The position numbers and the translations under genes were made by a program. From a virus: a DNA stretch of 51,693 nt. Of the stretch, positions 5,711 through 11,894 are shown piece after piece. The stretch is from positions 1 through 51,693 of IMG/VR virus record IMGVR_UViG_3300043449_000332. The stretch is one strand, 5' to 3'. Positions within the stretch are counted from its first letter, which is position 1. Every line of letters begins with the position of its first letter. The notes beneath the pieces were generated by a model. That model had not been told where the DNA came from. It worked only from the letters and a program-made list of their open reading frames with translations, and ran no database searches.

Positions 5711-5824
5711 ATGAAGAAGCCAATGAAAGTTGCAGCCAAAAAGACCGTCACCAATAGGGTTATGAAGATGGCCGCTAAAGGAAAGTCAGGTATGAAGAAG
5801 ATGTCTAAGTCATCCTGCGCCTAA
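5711..5824 (+). CDS. very small basic protein, 37 residues
   Basis: A short open frame starting MKKPMKVAAKKTVTNRV and ending KKMSKSSCA, rich in Lys and Met. Its stop codon shares a base with the next start (TAATG), a coupling typical of real phage genes. The leader is A-rich (CCAAAAGCAAA). Highly basic miniproteins of this kind are common in virion gene blocks, possibly binding packaged DNA; that is inference. Confidence 0.6.
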   Translation: MKKPMKVAAKKTVTNRVMKMAAKGKSGMKKMSKSSCA

Positions 5825-6120
5825 TGCCGTTTAAGAAGTTGTTTAACTCCATCTTCAAGAAGAAGCAGGAGCAAGTTGTCCCGGTGCCTACGCCTGTCGT
5901 GGTACCTATTGAAGAACCAAAAGAAAAAAAGAAACCAATGGAAGGTGTAAAGTCTTGGATTAAATCCAAAACCATTTGGGCTATCCTTGTTGGTGTAGCC
6001 CCGGTGTTGACTAAAATCTTAGGGTTTGATGTGAACGCCACCATTACCGACATTATGACCATCGTCACTGCGGTGATGGCTATCTACTTCCGCATCAAGG
6101 CAACCGATATTATCAAGTAA
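5824..6120 (+). CDS. putative holin
   Basis: A 98-residue membrane protein. The N-terminal third is basic and Pro/Val-rich. Residues about 45-65 (SKTIWAILVGVAPVLTKILG) form one membrane segment and residues about 72-90 (TDIMTIVTAVMAIYFRIKA) a second. The pattern W-x-x-S-K-T-I-W ... A-I-Y-x-R-I-K-A-T is one I associate with small phage holins of two-segment topology. It sits a few kilobases before the endolysin and directly before a lipoprotein gene. The holin role is inferred from topology and family pattern. Confidence 0.65.
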   Translation: MPFKKLFNSIFKKKQEQVVPVPTPVVVPIEEPKEKKKPMEGVKSWIKSKTIWAILVGVAPVLTKILGFDVNATITDIMTIVTAVMAIYFRIKATDIIK

Positions 6121-6121
6121 A

Positions 6122-6589
6122 ATGAGACGCACGTTAGTTCTCGTCACTATATTGTTGTCCATTGTGTCGTGTACCAAGGAGTCCCCCGTTCCATCAGGTT
6201 CGGGGGAAGCCTTGAGAAAGAAGAACACGCAGAGCACACCGCTTCAGGTAGTGAACATGCCTCAGTCTGATTGGAACATTGTGGGCGACACCACGTACTG
6301 TGGTAGCCTCGTACTACGTTGGTCTAAGCAGCAGAAGCCGTCATGGGAATCGTATGTCATCATACCGACACCAATCATCCCATCGCCGACGCTTTGCGCC
6401 GGGGGATTGAATACCAAGGACACGGTCCTGTACTATCAGTACGGTTGGGGATGTTCGTTCTCTCCGTCAAAGTCTTACTCTGTCCGCATCACATATAGTG
6501 TAAAGGATAGCGCACAAGGTAAGGTATTCGTTTACACGTCGATGCCCGACACTATTACCACGGGCCGTGGCTTATGGCAATGTAACTAA
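6122..6589 (+). CDS. exported lipoprotein
   Basis: A 155-residue protein with a lipoprotein signal: basic start MRRTLVLVTILLSIVS and a lipobox ending at Cys17 (SIVSC), followed by KESPVPSGSGE. The mature part is a beta-rich domain of about 110 residues with YVIIPTPIIPSPTLCAGG and paired aromatic strands. It lies one base behind the holin candidate. It could be an outer-spanin-like protein, a superinfection-exclusion lipoprotein or a surface protein; I cannot tell which. The signal is clear, the function is not. Confidence 0.7.
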   Translation: MRRTLVLVTILLSIVSCTKESPVPSGSGEALRKKNTQSTPLQVVNMPQSDWNIVGDTTYCGSLVLRWSKQQKPSWESYVIIPTPIIPSPTLCAGGLNTKDTVLYYQYGWGCSFSPSKSYSVRITYSVKDSAQGKVFVYTSMPDTITTGRGLWQCN

Positions 6590-6590
6590 C

Positions 6591-6881
6591 ATGGCAAAGA
6601 AGTCCTCGATGAAATGCAACAGCCCGGTGCCTTCGGACAGGCCGGGCAAGAAGCGCATGGTCAAGGCTTGCTCGGGAGGTGAGGAGAAGTTAATCCACTT
6701 CGGGGCGGAGGGCTACGGCCACAACTACTCGGCAGCGGCCCGTAAGTCGTTCCGGGCGAGGCACAAGTGCGACACGGCCACTGACAAGTTGAGCGCCCGG
6801 TATTGGGCGTGTAAGAACCTGTGGGCCGGGCCGGGTGGCAGCACAAAGGCAAGTCCAAAATCACGTAAGGGTAAATACTGA
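6591..6881 (+). CDS. small cationic Cys-containing conserved phage protein
   Basis: Start at 6591 (MAKKSSMKCNSP), one base after the lipoprotein stop; an ATG at 6567 would overlap that gene. 96 residues, strongly basic, with the block KLIHFGAEGYGHNYSAAARK followed by SFRARHKC and SARYWACKNLWAGP. I know this block from many phage genomes, usually near head or lysis genes, and it has no established function. Four conserved cysteines may bind metal. It is followed by two more small basic genes. Confidence 0.8.
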   Translation: MAKKSSMKCNSPVPSDRPGKKRMVKACSGGEEKLIHFGAEGYGHNYSAAARKSFRARHKCDTATDKLSARYWACKNLWAGPGGSTKASPKSRKGKY

Positions 6882-6882
6882 C

Positions 6883-7071
6883 ATGAAGCAGTCTTGGAAG
6901 AGCAAGGGCCACTACCTAAAGGATGGCACCGAGTGGTTGGGCAACCAACACGCCCACAATGGCAAGGTGATGACGGGCAAGTCCCACACCGCCACAAGTA
7001 AGACCCTATACCACTTCATGGACTTGGGTGCCGAGGCCAAGAAGAGGGTACTATCAAAGAAGAAGAAATGA
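6883..7071 (+). CDS. small basic conserved protein, 62 residues
   Basis: Starts at the ATG one base after the previous stop (MKQSWKSKGHYLKDG). Histidine- and lysine-rich: EWLGNQHAHNGKVMTGKSHT, LYHFMDLG and a KKKK C terminus. It overlaps the next gene by 4 bases (ATGA). I recognise the T-E-W-x-G-x-x-H-x-H-N-G-x-V-M-T-G layout as recurring in phage genomes beside the preceding gene, with unknown role. Probably a minor structural or DNA-associated protein. Confidence 0.7.
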   Translation: MKQSWKSKGHYLKDGTEWLGNQHAHNGKVMTGKSHTATSKTLYHFMDLGAEAKKRVLSKKKK

Positions 7072-7409
7072 AGGACTCCTGCTACAAGAAGGTAAAGGCG
7101 CAGTACAAGGTATTTCCATCGGCACGTGCGTCGCAAGCGATAGCCAAGTGCCGGAAGGAGTCGGGCACCGTCCGCAAGGGCGAGGCCGGTACGTCGCTGA
7201 AGCGGTGGCAGGACGAGAAGTGGGTTGACACGAGGACAGGTAAGCCATGTGGGGCGGGAGGAAAGAACGAGTACTGCCGTCCATCGAAGCGAGTGTCCTC
7301 GAAGACACCCGTCACCAAGTCCGAGTTAGGACCATCAAGGCTTGCGGCCAAGAAGGCCGAGAAGTCAAGGGTCGGAATGGGCAATCGTGTTTCAAACATA
7401 AAGAAGTAG
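7068..7409 (+). CDS. DUF5872-like small cationic protein
   Basis: 113 residues, strongly basic. It has the family layout KKVKAQYKVFPSARASQAIA-K-C-R, then W-x-D-E-K-W-V-D-T-R-T-G-K-P-C-G and YCRPSKRVSSKTP, which I associate with DUF5872 proteins of phages and giant viruses. Cysteines at the CRK, KPCG and YCRP positions are kept. The palindrome copy 5 supplies the codons for VSSKT inside the YCRPSKR...T motif. Third of three consecutive small basic genes with overlapping ends. Role unknown; virion or nucleic-acid binding is plausible. Confidence 0.75.
   Translation: MKDSCYKKVKAQYKVFPSARASQAIAKCRKESGTVRKGEAGTSLKRWQDEKWVDTRTGKPCGAGGKNEYCRPSKRVSSKTPVTKSELGPSRLAAKKAEKSRVGMGNRVSNIKK
7293..7308. repeat. 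16-bp palindrome, copy 5
   Basis: GTGTCCTCGAAGACAC within the DUF5872-like gene, read there as VSSKT. Confidence 0.9.
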
Positions 7410-7418
7410 ATTTGTAGT

Positions 7419-7514
7419 ATGTCTCGTCTATTGAGAATGATGATTATCTATCTACTGTGGCTCGAGCATCATAGGGTCAGGGCCATGATTAACTGTGGCA
7501 ACGGATTCAATTAA
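7419..7514 (+). CDS. possible miniprotein with one hydrophobic segment, 31 residues
   Basis: Short open frame MSRLLRMMIIYLLWLEHHRV to a TAA at 7512-7514. The first 14 residues are hydrophobic and could span a membrane. A TAGATTTG (7407-7414) overlaps the previous stop codon and is too close to serve this start. The frame fills an otherwise empty 111-base gap, which is the main reason to list it. Weakly supported. Confidence 0.35.
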   Translation: MSRLLRMMIIYLLWLEHHRVRAMINCGNGFN

Positions 7515-7520
7515 GTCAAC

Positions 7521-7760
7521 ATGGGACACATAGGAAGAGTAAAAATCACAGACCCAAGGGCGGGCATTATAGATGCACGTGGCCTCGGAGACACCATTGA
7601 ACAGGTGACCGAGGCTTTGGGCATAAAGACGGTAGTCAAGATAGCAACGGGGGCGTTGGGTATCGAAGACTGCGGATGCGATAAAAGAAGGGACGCCCTC
7701 AACCAAATGTTTCCATACAACACAAAGCAAGATGTCAACACCGAAACTACAACCAAGTAA
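7521..7760 (+). CDS. small conserved phage protein with DCGCDKRRDALN motif
   Basis: 79 residues: GLGDTIEQVTEALGIKTVVK followed by EDCGCDKRRDALNQMFPYN. The G-L-G-D-T-I-E ... D-C-G-C-x-x-R-R-D-x-L-N-x-x-F-P layout is familiar from Bacteroidota and marine phages, typically close to head and lysis genes, with no known function. The CGC pair and nearby basic residues suggest metal or nucleic-acid binding. Its last 29 bases overlap the next gene in another frame. Confidence 0.75.
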   Translation: MGHIGRVKITDPRAGIIDARGLGDTIEQVTEALGIKTVVKIATGALGIEDCGCDKRRDALNQMFPYNTKQDVNTETTTK

Positions 7761-8232
7761 GGCGCTAAGGATTTCCTCATCAAACACAATAGAGATTCCA
7801 TACCCGAGTCCTTTATCATCGGGAAATAATACATCTGTAACTGCAAGTAAACTTGTATGCAGTACGGCCACGTTTATTACAAATGGGGTTAAGATTGGCG
7901 ACGTGGTTTACAACAACGGTTCTACTAACCCAACGATTGCAACAGTGACAGCCGTAGATAGCCAAACTCAGTTGAGTTTGAGCGCAAATATCTTCACCGC
8001 ACAGCCTGTTGCGTTTGTTGTATATCCATCGTCGGCAAGTGCGGGACGAGTTGATTCACCAATACTATACATTGGTGCAGGTGGAACTGTGGTTGTGGAG
8101 ACCGATGGTGGGGATATTGTAGCATTTGTTGGAGCACCTGCCGGGAGCATACTACCCGTAATGGTAAGGAAGGTATTGGCAAGTGGGGCAGGAACTACAA
8201 CTACGGCAACCAATATAAATGCACTTTGGTGA
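7732..8232 (+). CDS. virion surface or head-decoration protein with beta module
   Basis: 166 residues. Residues about 35-105 carry the module F-I-x-x-G-V-K-I-G-D-V-V-Y-N ... ATVTAVDSQTQLSLSANIFT that recurs in the next gene and in the connector gene at 20033. Residues about 107-166 form the layout L-Y-I-G-A-G-G-T-V-V-V-E-T-D-G-G-D ... G-S-I-L-P-V-M-V-R-K-V-L-A-S-G, ending TATNINALW. I know this C-terminal layout from small phage structural proteins in which the chain ends at a Trp or Tyr. Virion assignment is inferred from this pattern and gene context. Confidence 0.7.
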   Translation: MSTPKLQPSKALRISSSNTIEIPYPSPLSSGNNTSVTASKLVCSTATFITNGVKIGDVVYNNGSTNPTIATVTAVDSQTQLSLSANIFTAQPVAFVVYPSSASAGRVDSPILYIGAGGTVVVETDGGDIVAFVGAPAGSILPVMVRKVLASGAGTTTTATNINALW

Positions 8233-8255
8233 AATAATTTCTTAAATAGAAGAAC

Positions 8256-8747
8256 ATGTCAAACTTAGTATCACCAAGATTTCAAAGGGCTATAAGGGTA
8301 ATCCTATCTGATACGATACCTATCCCTGCTCCAATGAACTTAAAACTTACGGGCACAAATAGCATCGTATTAGCGAATAGTTTACTTGTAACAGGTATTG
8401 GTAATTGGGCTGAATATATTAACGTAGGTGATATTGTAGTAAACACTTCAAATTTTACAATAGCAACTGTTACGTCAGTAAATCCCTCTGTAAGTGCTGT
8501 CAGTGTAGGTCTTTCGGCTAATCTATTTACATCAACAGGGACACCATTCGCTATATACTCTTCAAGAGATAATATCTATGGAATGACTTTGTATAATGGA
8601 ACAGCCGCAGCCACAATAGTTGTAATTACTGCCGGAGGTGAAAGGGTCCAATTTGTAAATGTTCCTATTGGATTTTTACCTGTGAAGGTGTCTCAGGTTT
8701 TGTCAACAGGCTCAACAGCAAATACAACATTAGTGGCATTGTATTGA
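8256..8747 (+). CDS. paralogue of the preceding virion protein
   Basis: 163 residues with the same two parts as its upstream neighbour: a beta module (INVGDIVVNTSNFTIATVTS, then VGLSANLFT) and a C-terminal half (LYNGTAAATIVVITAGGERV, G-F-L-P-V-K-V-S-Q-V-L-S-T-G) ending TTLVALY. This is a tandem duplication that has diverged; the second copy is noticeably richer in A and T. Both are probably exposed or decoration proteins. The two may form hetero-oligomers or serve alternate roles; not determined. Confidence 0.7.
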   Translation: MSNLVSPRFQRAIRVILSDTIPIPAPMNLKLTGTNSIVLANSLLVTGIGNWAEYINVGDIVVNTSNFTIATVTSVNPSVSAVSVGLSANLFTSTGTPFAIYSSRDNIYGMTLYNGTAAATIVVITAGGERVQFVNVPIGFLPVKVSQVLSTGSTANTTLVALY

Positions 8748-8748
8748 T

Positions 8749-9096
8749 ATGAGATTTGGAAGTTGGTTAGAGGCTGTTGGTATTGACATAACTCTTATGG
8801 CGGCGGGAATGATTGGCAGTATTATTATGGCAACACGCAGGAATGCAAAGAGTATCAAGGCCACTATGATAGGTGTCATATCGGGAACGCTTTCAGCAAA
8901 CTACTTAACTCAGGTGGTCATCGAGATATTCGACCTCGAGGGCCGGAGTCAATACGGGGTAGCCTTCTTGTTAGGCTACTTCGGCCTGAAGGGAGTCGAG
9001 AAGTTCATTGAAAAGTATCAGGTGGTACATGTCAAAGACAAAAGCAAAAACAGATACACAGAAGTCATTCAAGAAGAGGACCAAGAAAAACAATAA
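8749..9096 (+). CDS. small membrane protein, second holin candidate
   Basis: 115 residues. Residues about 10-28 (IDITLMAAGMIGSIIMATRR) are a membrane segment, residues about 38-58 a weaker hydrophobic one, and GVAFLLGYFGLKGVEKFI at about 70-87 a third. The charged C-terminal tail (DKSKNRYTEVIQEEDQEKQ) would be cytoplasmic. It lies just ahead of the endolysin, the usual place of a holin, so either this or the 98-residue protein at 5824 (or both, as holin and antiholin) controls lysis. The tail region overlaps the next small gene by 68 bases. Confidence 0.6.
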   Translation: MRFGSWLEAVGIDITLMAAGMIGSIIMATRRNAKSIKATMIGVISGTLSANYLTQVVIEIFDLEGRSQYGVAFLLGYFGLKGVEKFIEKYQVVHVKDKSKNRYTEVIQEEDQEKQ

Positions 9097-9178
9097 GGGA
9101 GTACATTCCAAGAAGGGGGAGAGCAAGTTAAAGACGAGCAAGAATTACAAAAAGGAATATAGGGGACAAGGAAGATGA
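9029..9178 (+). CDS. small, very basic conserved phage protein, 49 residues
   Basis: Begins MSKTKAKTDTQKSFKKR and ends LKTSKNYKKEYRGQGR; almost half of the residues are Lys or Arg. The K-G-V-H-S-K ... S-K-N-Y-K-K-x-Y-R-G-Q-G-R ending is a pattern I know from numerous phage genomes. Its stop overlaps the endolysin start (ATGA, 4 bases), and it starts inside the preceding gene in another frame. Both features fit a genuine, translationally coupled gene. Function unknown; DNA or RNA binding is plausible from charge. Confidence 0.7.
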   Translation: MSKTKAKTDTQKSFKKRTKKNNKGVHSKKGESKLKTSKNYKKEYRGQGR

Positions 9179-9624
9179 AACTGTCAAAGAACTTTACGTT
9201 GAGCGAGATGGTGAGCAGCACCACAGCCACCCGTTTGGATATTGACAACAGCCCATCGTTTGAGGTTGTTAATAACTTAATGGCGTTGGTTGATAAAATT
9301 CTTCAGCCTCTTCGTGAGTACATGGGTATCACTATTCGTGTCAGCAGCGGCTACCGAAGCCCTGATTTGAACCGTGCCATTGGCGGGAGTAAGACCTCTC
9401 AGCACATGGTGGGTGAAGCGGCTGACCTGATTTGTCCGGGCAAGAACGCCAAGATGTTTCACTACATCAAGGACAACCTTCCGTTCGACCAACTCATTTG
9501 GGAGTTTGGGACAGAGAAGGAGCCTCAGTGGGTACACGTTTCATTCAGCAAGAAGAACAGGCGTGGCGAGGTTCTTGTCGCCAAGAAGAATGGAAAGAAG
9601 ACCGTATATTTACCATTCAAATAA
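9175..9624 (+). CDS. endolysin, M15-type peptidase
   Basis: A 149-residue zinc peptidase of the M15 (VanY / D-Ala-D-Ala carboxypeptidase-like) family that cuts peptide cross-links in peptidoglycan at lysis. N-terminal FTLSEMVSSTTATRLDIDNS and LQPLREYMG precede the core: SSGYRSPDLNRAIGGSKTSQ followed by H77, D84 in GEAADL and H121 in WVHVS, the three expected zinc ligands. No signal peptide is seen, so a holin would release it. The neighbouring upstream membrane protein fits that role. Length is typical for the single-domain family members in phages. Confidence 0.88.
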   Translation: MKLSKNFTLSEMVSSTTATRLDIDNSPSFEVVNNLMALVDKILQPLREYMGITIRVSSGYRSPDLNRAIGGSKTSQHMVGEAADLICPGKNAKMFHYIKDNLPFDQLIWEFGTEKEPQWVHVSFSKKNRRGEVLVAKKNGKKTVYLPFK

Positions 9625-9640
9625 ATTAAACCAAAATCAA

Positions 9641-9913
9641 ATGAAAGCAGTAAACAACAACAGCACATCCTCTAAGTACGTAACAAACGAGGAACTCAAG
9701 ACTATTCAGGACATCCATGCCGACTTTACCCGGGCTAAGACGGCTGTCGGCGAACTCGAGTTGCAGAAGCACCAACTGCTGAAGCACATTGACGAAATTA
9801 AGAATGTGTTCTCTCAGCACGAGCAGATGCTTATTGAGAAGTATGGCAAGGATGCCATTATCAACATGAAGACAGGGGAGATTACCGAGAAGGCTCCCGA
9901 CAATATAAACTAA
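9641..9913 (+). CDS. small coiled-coil phage protein, 90 residues
   Basis: Start at 9641 (MKAVNNNSTSSKYVTNEEL), with an A-rich leader ACCAAAATCAA; longer frames upstream only shadow the endolysin gene. Residues about 20-65 are a continuous helix with heptads (ADFTRAKTAVGELELQKHQL, LLKHIDEIKNVFSQHEQML), followed by YGKDAIINMKTGEI. I know the final Y-G-x-x-x-I-x-x-x-T-G-E-I layout from small phage proteins near tail fibre or head genes. Likely a structural or chaperone-like helper; unproven. Confidence 0.7.
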   Translation: MKAVNNNSTSSKYVTNEELKTIQDIHADFTRAKTAVGELELQKHQLLKHIDEIKNVFSQHEQMLIEKYGKDAIINMKTGEITEKAPDNIN

Positions 9914-9915
9914 CG

Positions 9916-10812
9916 ATGGCAAAAATATCAACATACCCTAACGACTCGAGCGTATCCCTTGGGGACAGGCTCATTGGTACTGACGTTGACAATCTCGACG
10001 CAACCAAGAACTTCACCATTGCTGACATCTTTGCATTGGGCACAGCAACTACGTTTGTACCATACACGGGCGCTACTCAAAATGTGGACCTTGGTCTATT
10101 TAATTTGGATTGTTCGCTATTGGATGCTCAGGCTGTTCAAACCAAAACCCTTGATGTAACCATTGGTCCTTCAAACTTTGGAAGCGGAAACATTAACCAC
10201 TCAGGGGTACTTAATACAGGATTCATTCAGTGTCAATTTGGAATGAATCTTATCGGAGGTGGATTAGGTGTAGGGTTTGTGGGATTTCAGGGCAATACGG
10301 GTGATGTCCTTTTAAGTCAAGGGTCGGGTTCTCCTCCGACTTGGTCAACGCTTCAACTTACTCCTGAGTACGCACACTTCTATCACACAGTAACTCAGAC
10401 TGTTGCTCTAAATACAAACGGTCTTGTAAGGTTTGGAACCACAGGTATGACTACCGGGTGTTGCTCTGTTATCAATGATGGTTCAGGTAATCCTACAATT
10501 ATCAAGTTCTCCAAGGTAGGACAATACAATCTTCAGGTATTCCTTCAGGCATACAAGACTTCCGGAAGTACAGACCAAGAGATTTATTATTGGATTGCAA
10601 AGAATGGGGTGGACGTTCCATATTCAGGTGCAACTCAAACAGTAAAGGATGCACAACATGTGGTTGCTATAAATGCAAACTTTATTGTTGACATTGTTCC
10701 GAACGACGAGATTCAGGTGTATTGGTATCAGACAACAAACATTGACTTGGCTGCATCAGCAATGCTTCCAATATCATTCCCGTCGTCTTCTATAAATATC
10801 TTCATGCTGTAA
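9916..10812 (+). CDS. fibre- or appendage-type virion protein
   Basis: 298 residues. The N terminus (MAKISTYPNDSSVSLGDRLI, GTDVDNLDATKNFTIADI) is a layout found in phage head or tail appendage proteins that begins the attachment part. FVPYTGATQNVDLG is a linker common in Bacteroidota and freshwater phage fibres. The C-terminal about 140 residues, rich in aromatic beta strands (HFYHTVTQTVALNTNGLVRF ... IQVYWYQTT), look like a C1q/TNF-type jelly roll used for trimeric receptor binding. Receptor recognition is inferred. Confidence 0.7.
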   Translation: MAKISTYPNDSSVSLGDRLIGTDVDNLDATKNFTIADIFALGTATTFVPYTGATQNVDLGLFNLDCSLLDAQAVQTKTLDVTIGPSNFGSGNINHSGVLNTGFIQCQFGMNLIGGGLGVGFVGFQGNTGDVLLSQGSGSPPTWSTLQLTPEYAHFYHTVTQTVALNTNGLVRFGTTGMTTGCCSVINDGSGNPTIIKFSKVGQYNLQVFLQAYKTSGSTDQEIYYWIAKNGVDVPYSGATQTVKDAQHVVAINANFIVDIVPNDEIQVYWYQTTNIDLAASAMLPISFPSSSINIFML

Positions 10813-10813
10813 T

Positions 10814-11047
10814 ATGAGTAACGACATCAGGAAGATATCTATTGGCCCCGACTACAAGGGTGGTGCTATGCACTACGTTGTGGGTCAGAAAGTTATTGGT
10901 GACAGTAATGAGATACACCTGATTAAGTATGATGACGAAAAGAACTCTGTCAAGATATACGTCATAAATGAGAAGAGTGAGGTGACATTGTGGAAGGAGT
11001 TTAACTCCACCATCCCGATGTCGATTGAGTACAATATAAACTACTAA
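10814..11047 (+). CDS. conserved small phage protein, 77 residues
   Basis: Begins MSNDIRKISIGPDYKGGAMH. The sequence I-S-I-G-P-D-Y-K ... A-M-H-Y-V-V-G-Q-x-V ... I-H-L-I ... L-W-K-E-F-N-S-T-I-P-M-S-I-E-Y-N-I is a layout I recognise from podoviruses of diverse hosts, next to packaging genes, with no known role. It is all-beta by appearance. It overlaps the next gene by one base and leads into the small-protein/terminase cluster. Confidence 0.75.
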   Translation: MSNDIRKISIGPDYKGGAMHYVVGQKVIGDSNEIHLIKYDDEKNSVKIYVINEKSEVTLWKEFNSTIPMSIEYNINY

Positions 11048-11616
11048 TGAAGTCACCATTCTACTTTATAGCAAGGCCATTAAAAGGGAAACGATACGAC
11101 AACACAAAGGACATAGGGGGAGTTGACTTTATAGTCAGCACATCGGAGGAGGACCATAAGTTCTCGAATAGGTTTGCTGTTGTTGTAGAGACGCCATTGA
11201 GATACACCGGACCAATAAAGCCCGGTGACACTTTACTTGTTCACCACAACGTCTTCAAGTTCTATAACGACATGAAGGGGAATAGGAGGAGTGGTAGAAG
11301 TTTCCTGAAGGATGACCTGTTTATGATAGACTCGGAACAGTTCTTTATGTACAAGAGCGGTTCCACGTGGAACAGTTACGATAGGTACTGCTTCGTTAAG
11401 CCGATACCTGCAACCGAATCATATATTAAGAAGCCTCACAGTGAGGAGGCTCTTATGGCTGAGATGAAGTACCCGAACAAGTACCTTCAAGAAAGGGGAG
11501 TTAATTCAGGTGACTTAGTGTGTTTCACGCCGGATAGCGACTACGAGTTTAATGTGGATGGGGAGAAACTGTACAGGGTCTATGACCATCAGATAACAAT
11601 CAACCTGTCTGCATGA
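11047..11616 (+). CDS. conserved phage protein with GroES-like segments
   Basis: 189 residues. Two parts look like a Cpn10 beta barrel. Part one has VDFIVSTSE, NRFAVVVETPLRY, IKPGDTLLVHHNVFKFYNDM and KDDLFMI. Part two has YCFVKPIPA, NSGDLVCFTPDSDYEF and VDGEKLYRVYDHQITI. The G-D-x-L/V-x-x-H/T-x-N/S pattern after a lysine- or proline-rich turn is shared with GroES. I know this protein from many phages directly ahead of the large terminase. A co-chaperonin-like fold is inferred; a lid function for the phage GroEL is possible but unsupported. Confidence 0.65.
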   Translation: MKSPFYFIARPLKGKRYDNTKDIGGVDFIVSTSEEDHKFSNRFAVVVETPLRYTGPIKPGDTLLVHHNVFKFYNDMKGNRRSGRSFLKDDLFMIDSEQFFMYKSGSTWNSYDRYCFVKPIPATESYIKKPHSEEALMAEMKYPNKYLQERGVNSGDLVCFTPDSDYEFNVDGEKLYRVYDHQITINLSA

Positions 11617-11894
11617 AGGACATCAAGGAGGTTAAGTTAAAGATTATCGAGGCGGGGCACGAGGCCGTAGAGCAACTCATCAAGGTAGCAAAGGAGGACA
11701 TATTGAAGGCGAACCACGAGGATGAGTTGTCTGCTGATAGATTAAAGAACGCAGCGGCCACAAAGAAGTTAGCCATATTCGATGCGTTCGAGATACTTAC
11801 AAAGATTGAGGCTGAACGAGAAAATCTCGAGTCAGGTGGAAATGCGAACAAGGTAGATACAAGACAGGGCTTTGCAGAAAGAAGGTCAAAATAA
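11613..11894 (+). CDS. small helical protein ahead of terminase, possible small terminase subunit
   Basis: 93 residues, almost entirely helical. The segment LSADRLKNAAATKKLAIFDA followed by FEILTKIEAERE is a layout I know from phages immediately before the large terminase gene. Overlaps of 4 bases with the previous gene and 23 with the terminase gene indicate coupling. Its position, size and charge fit a TerS role (DNA recognition in packaging), but no helix-turn-helix is evident, so this is a position-based guess. Confidence 0.5.
   Translation: MKDIKEVKLKIIEAGHEAVEQLIKVAKEDILKANHEDELSADRLKNAAATKKLAIFDAFEILTKIEAERENLESGGNANKVDTRQGFAERRSK

Noticed and set aside
7407-7414. TAGATTTG as a promoter element
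   Set aside because: It overlaps the stop codon of the previous gene, and the nearest start is only 4 bases downstream; the match may be chance.
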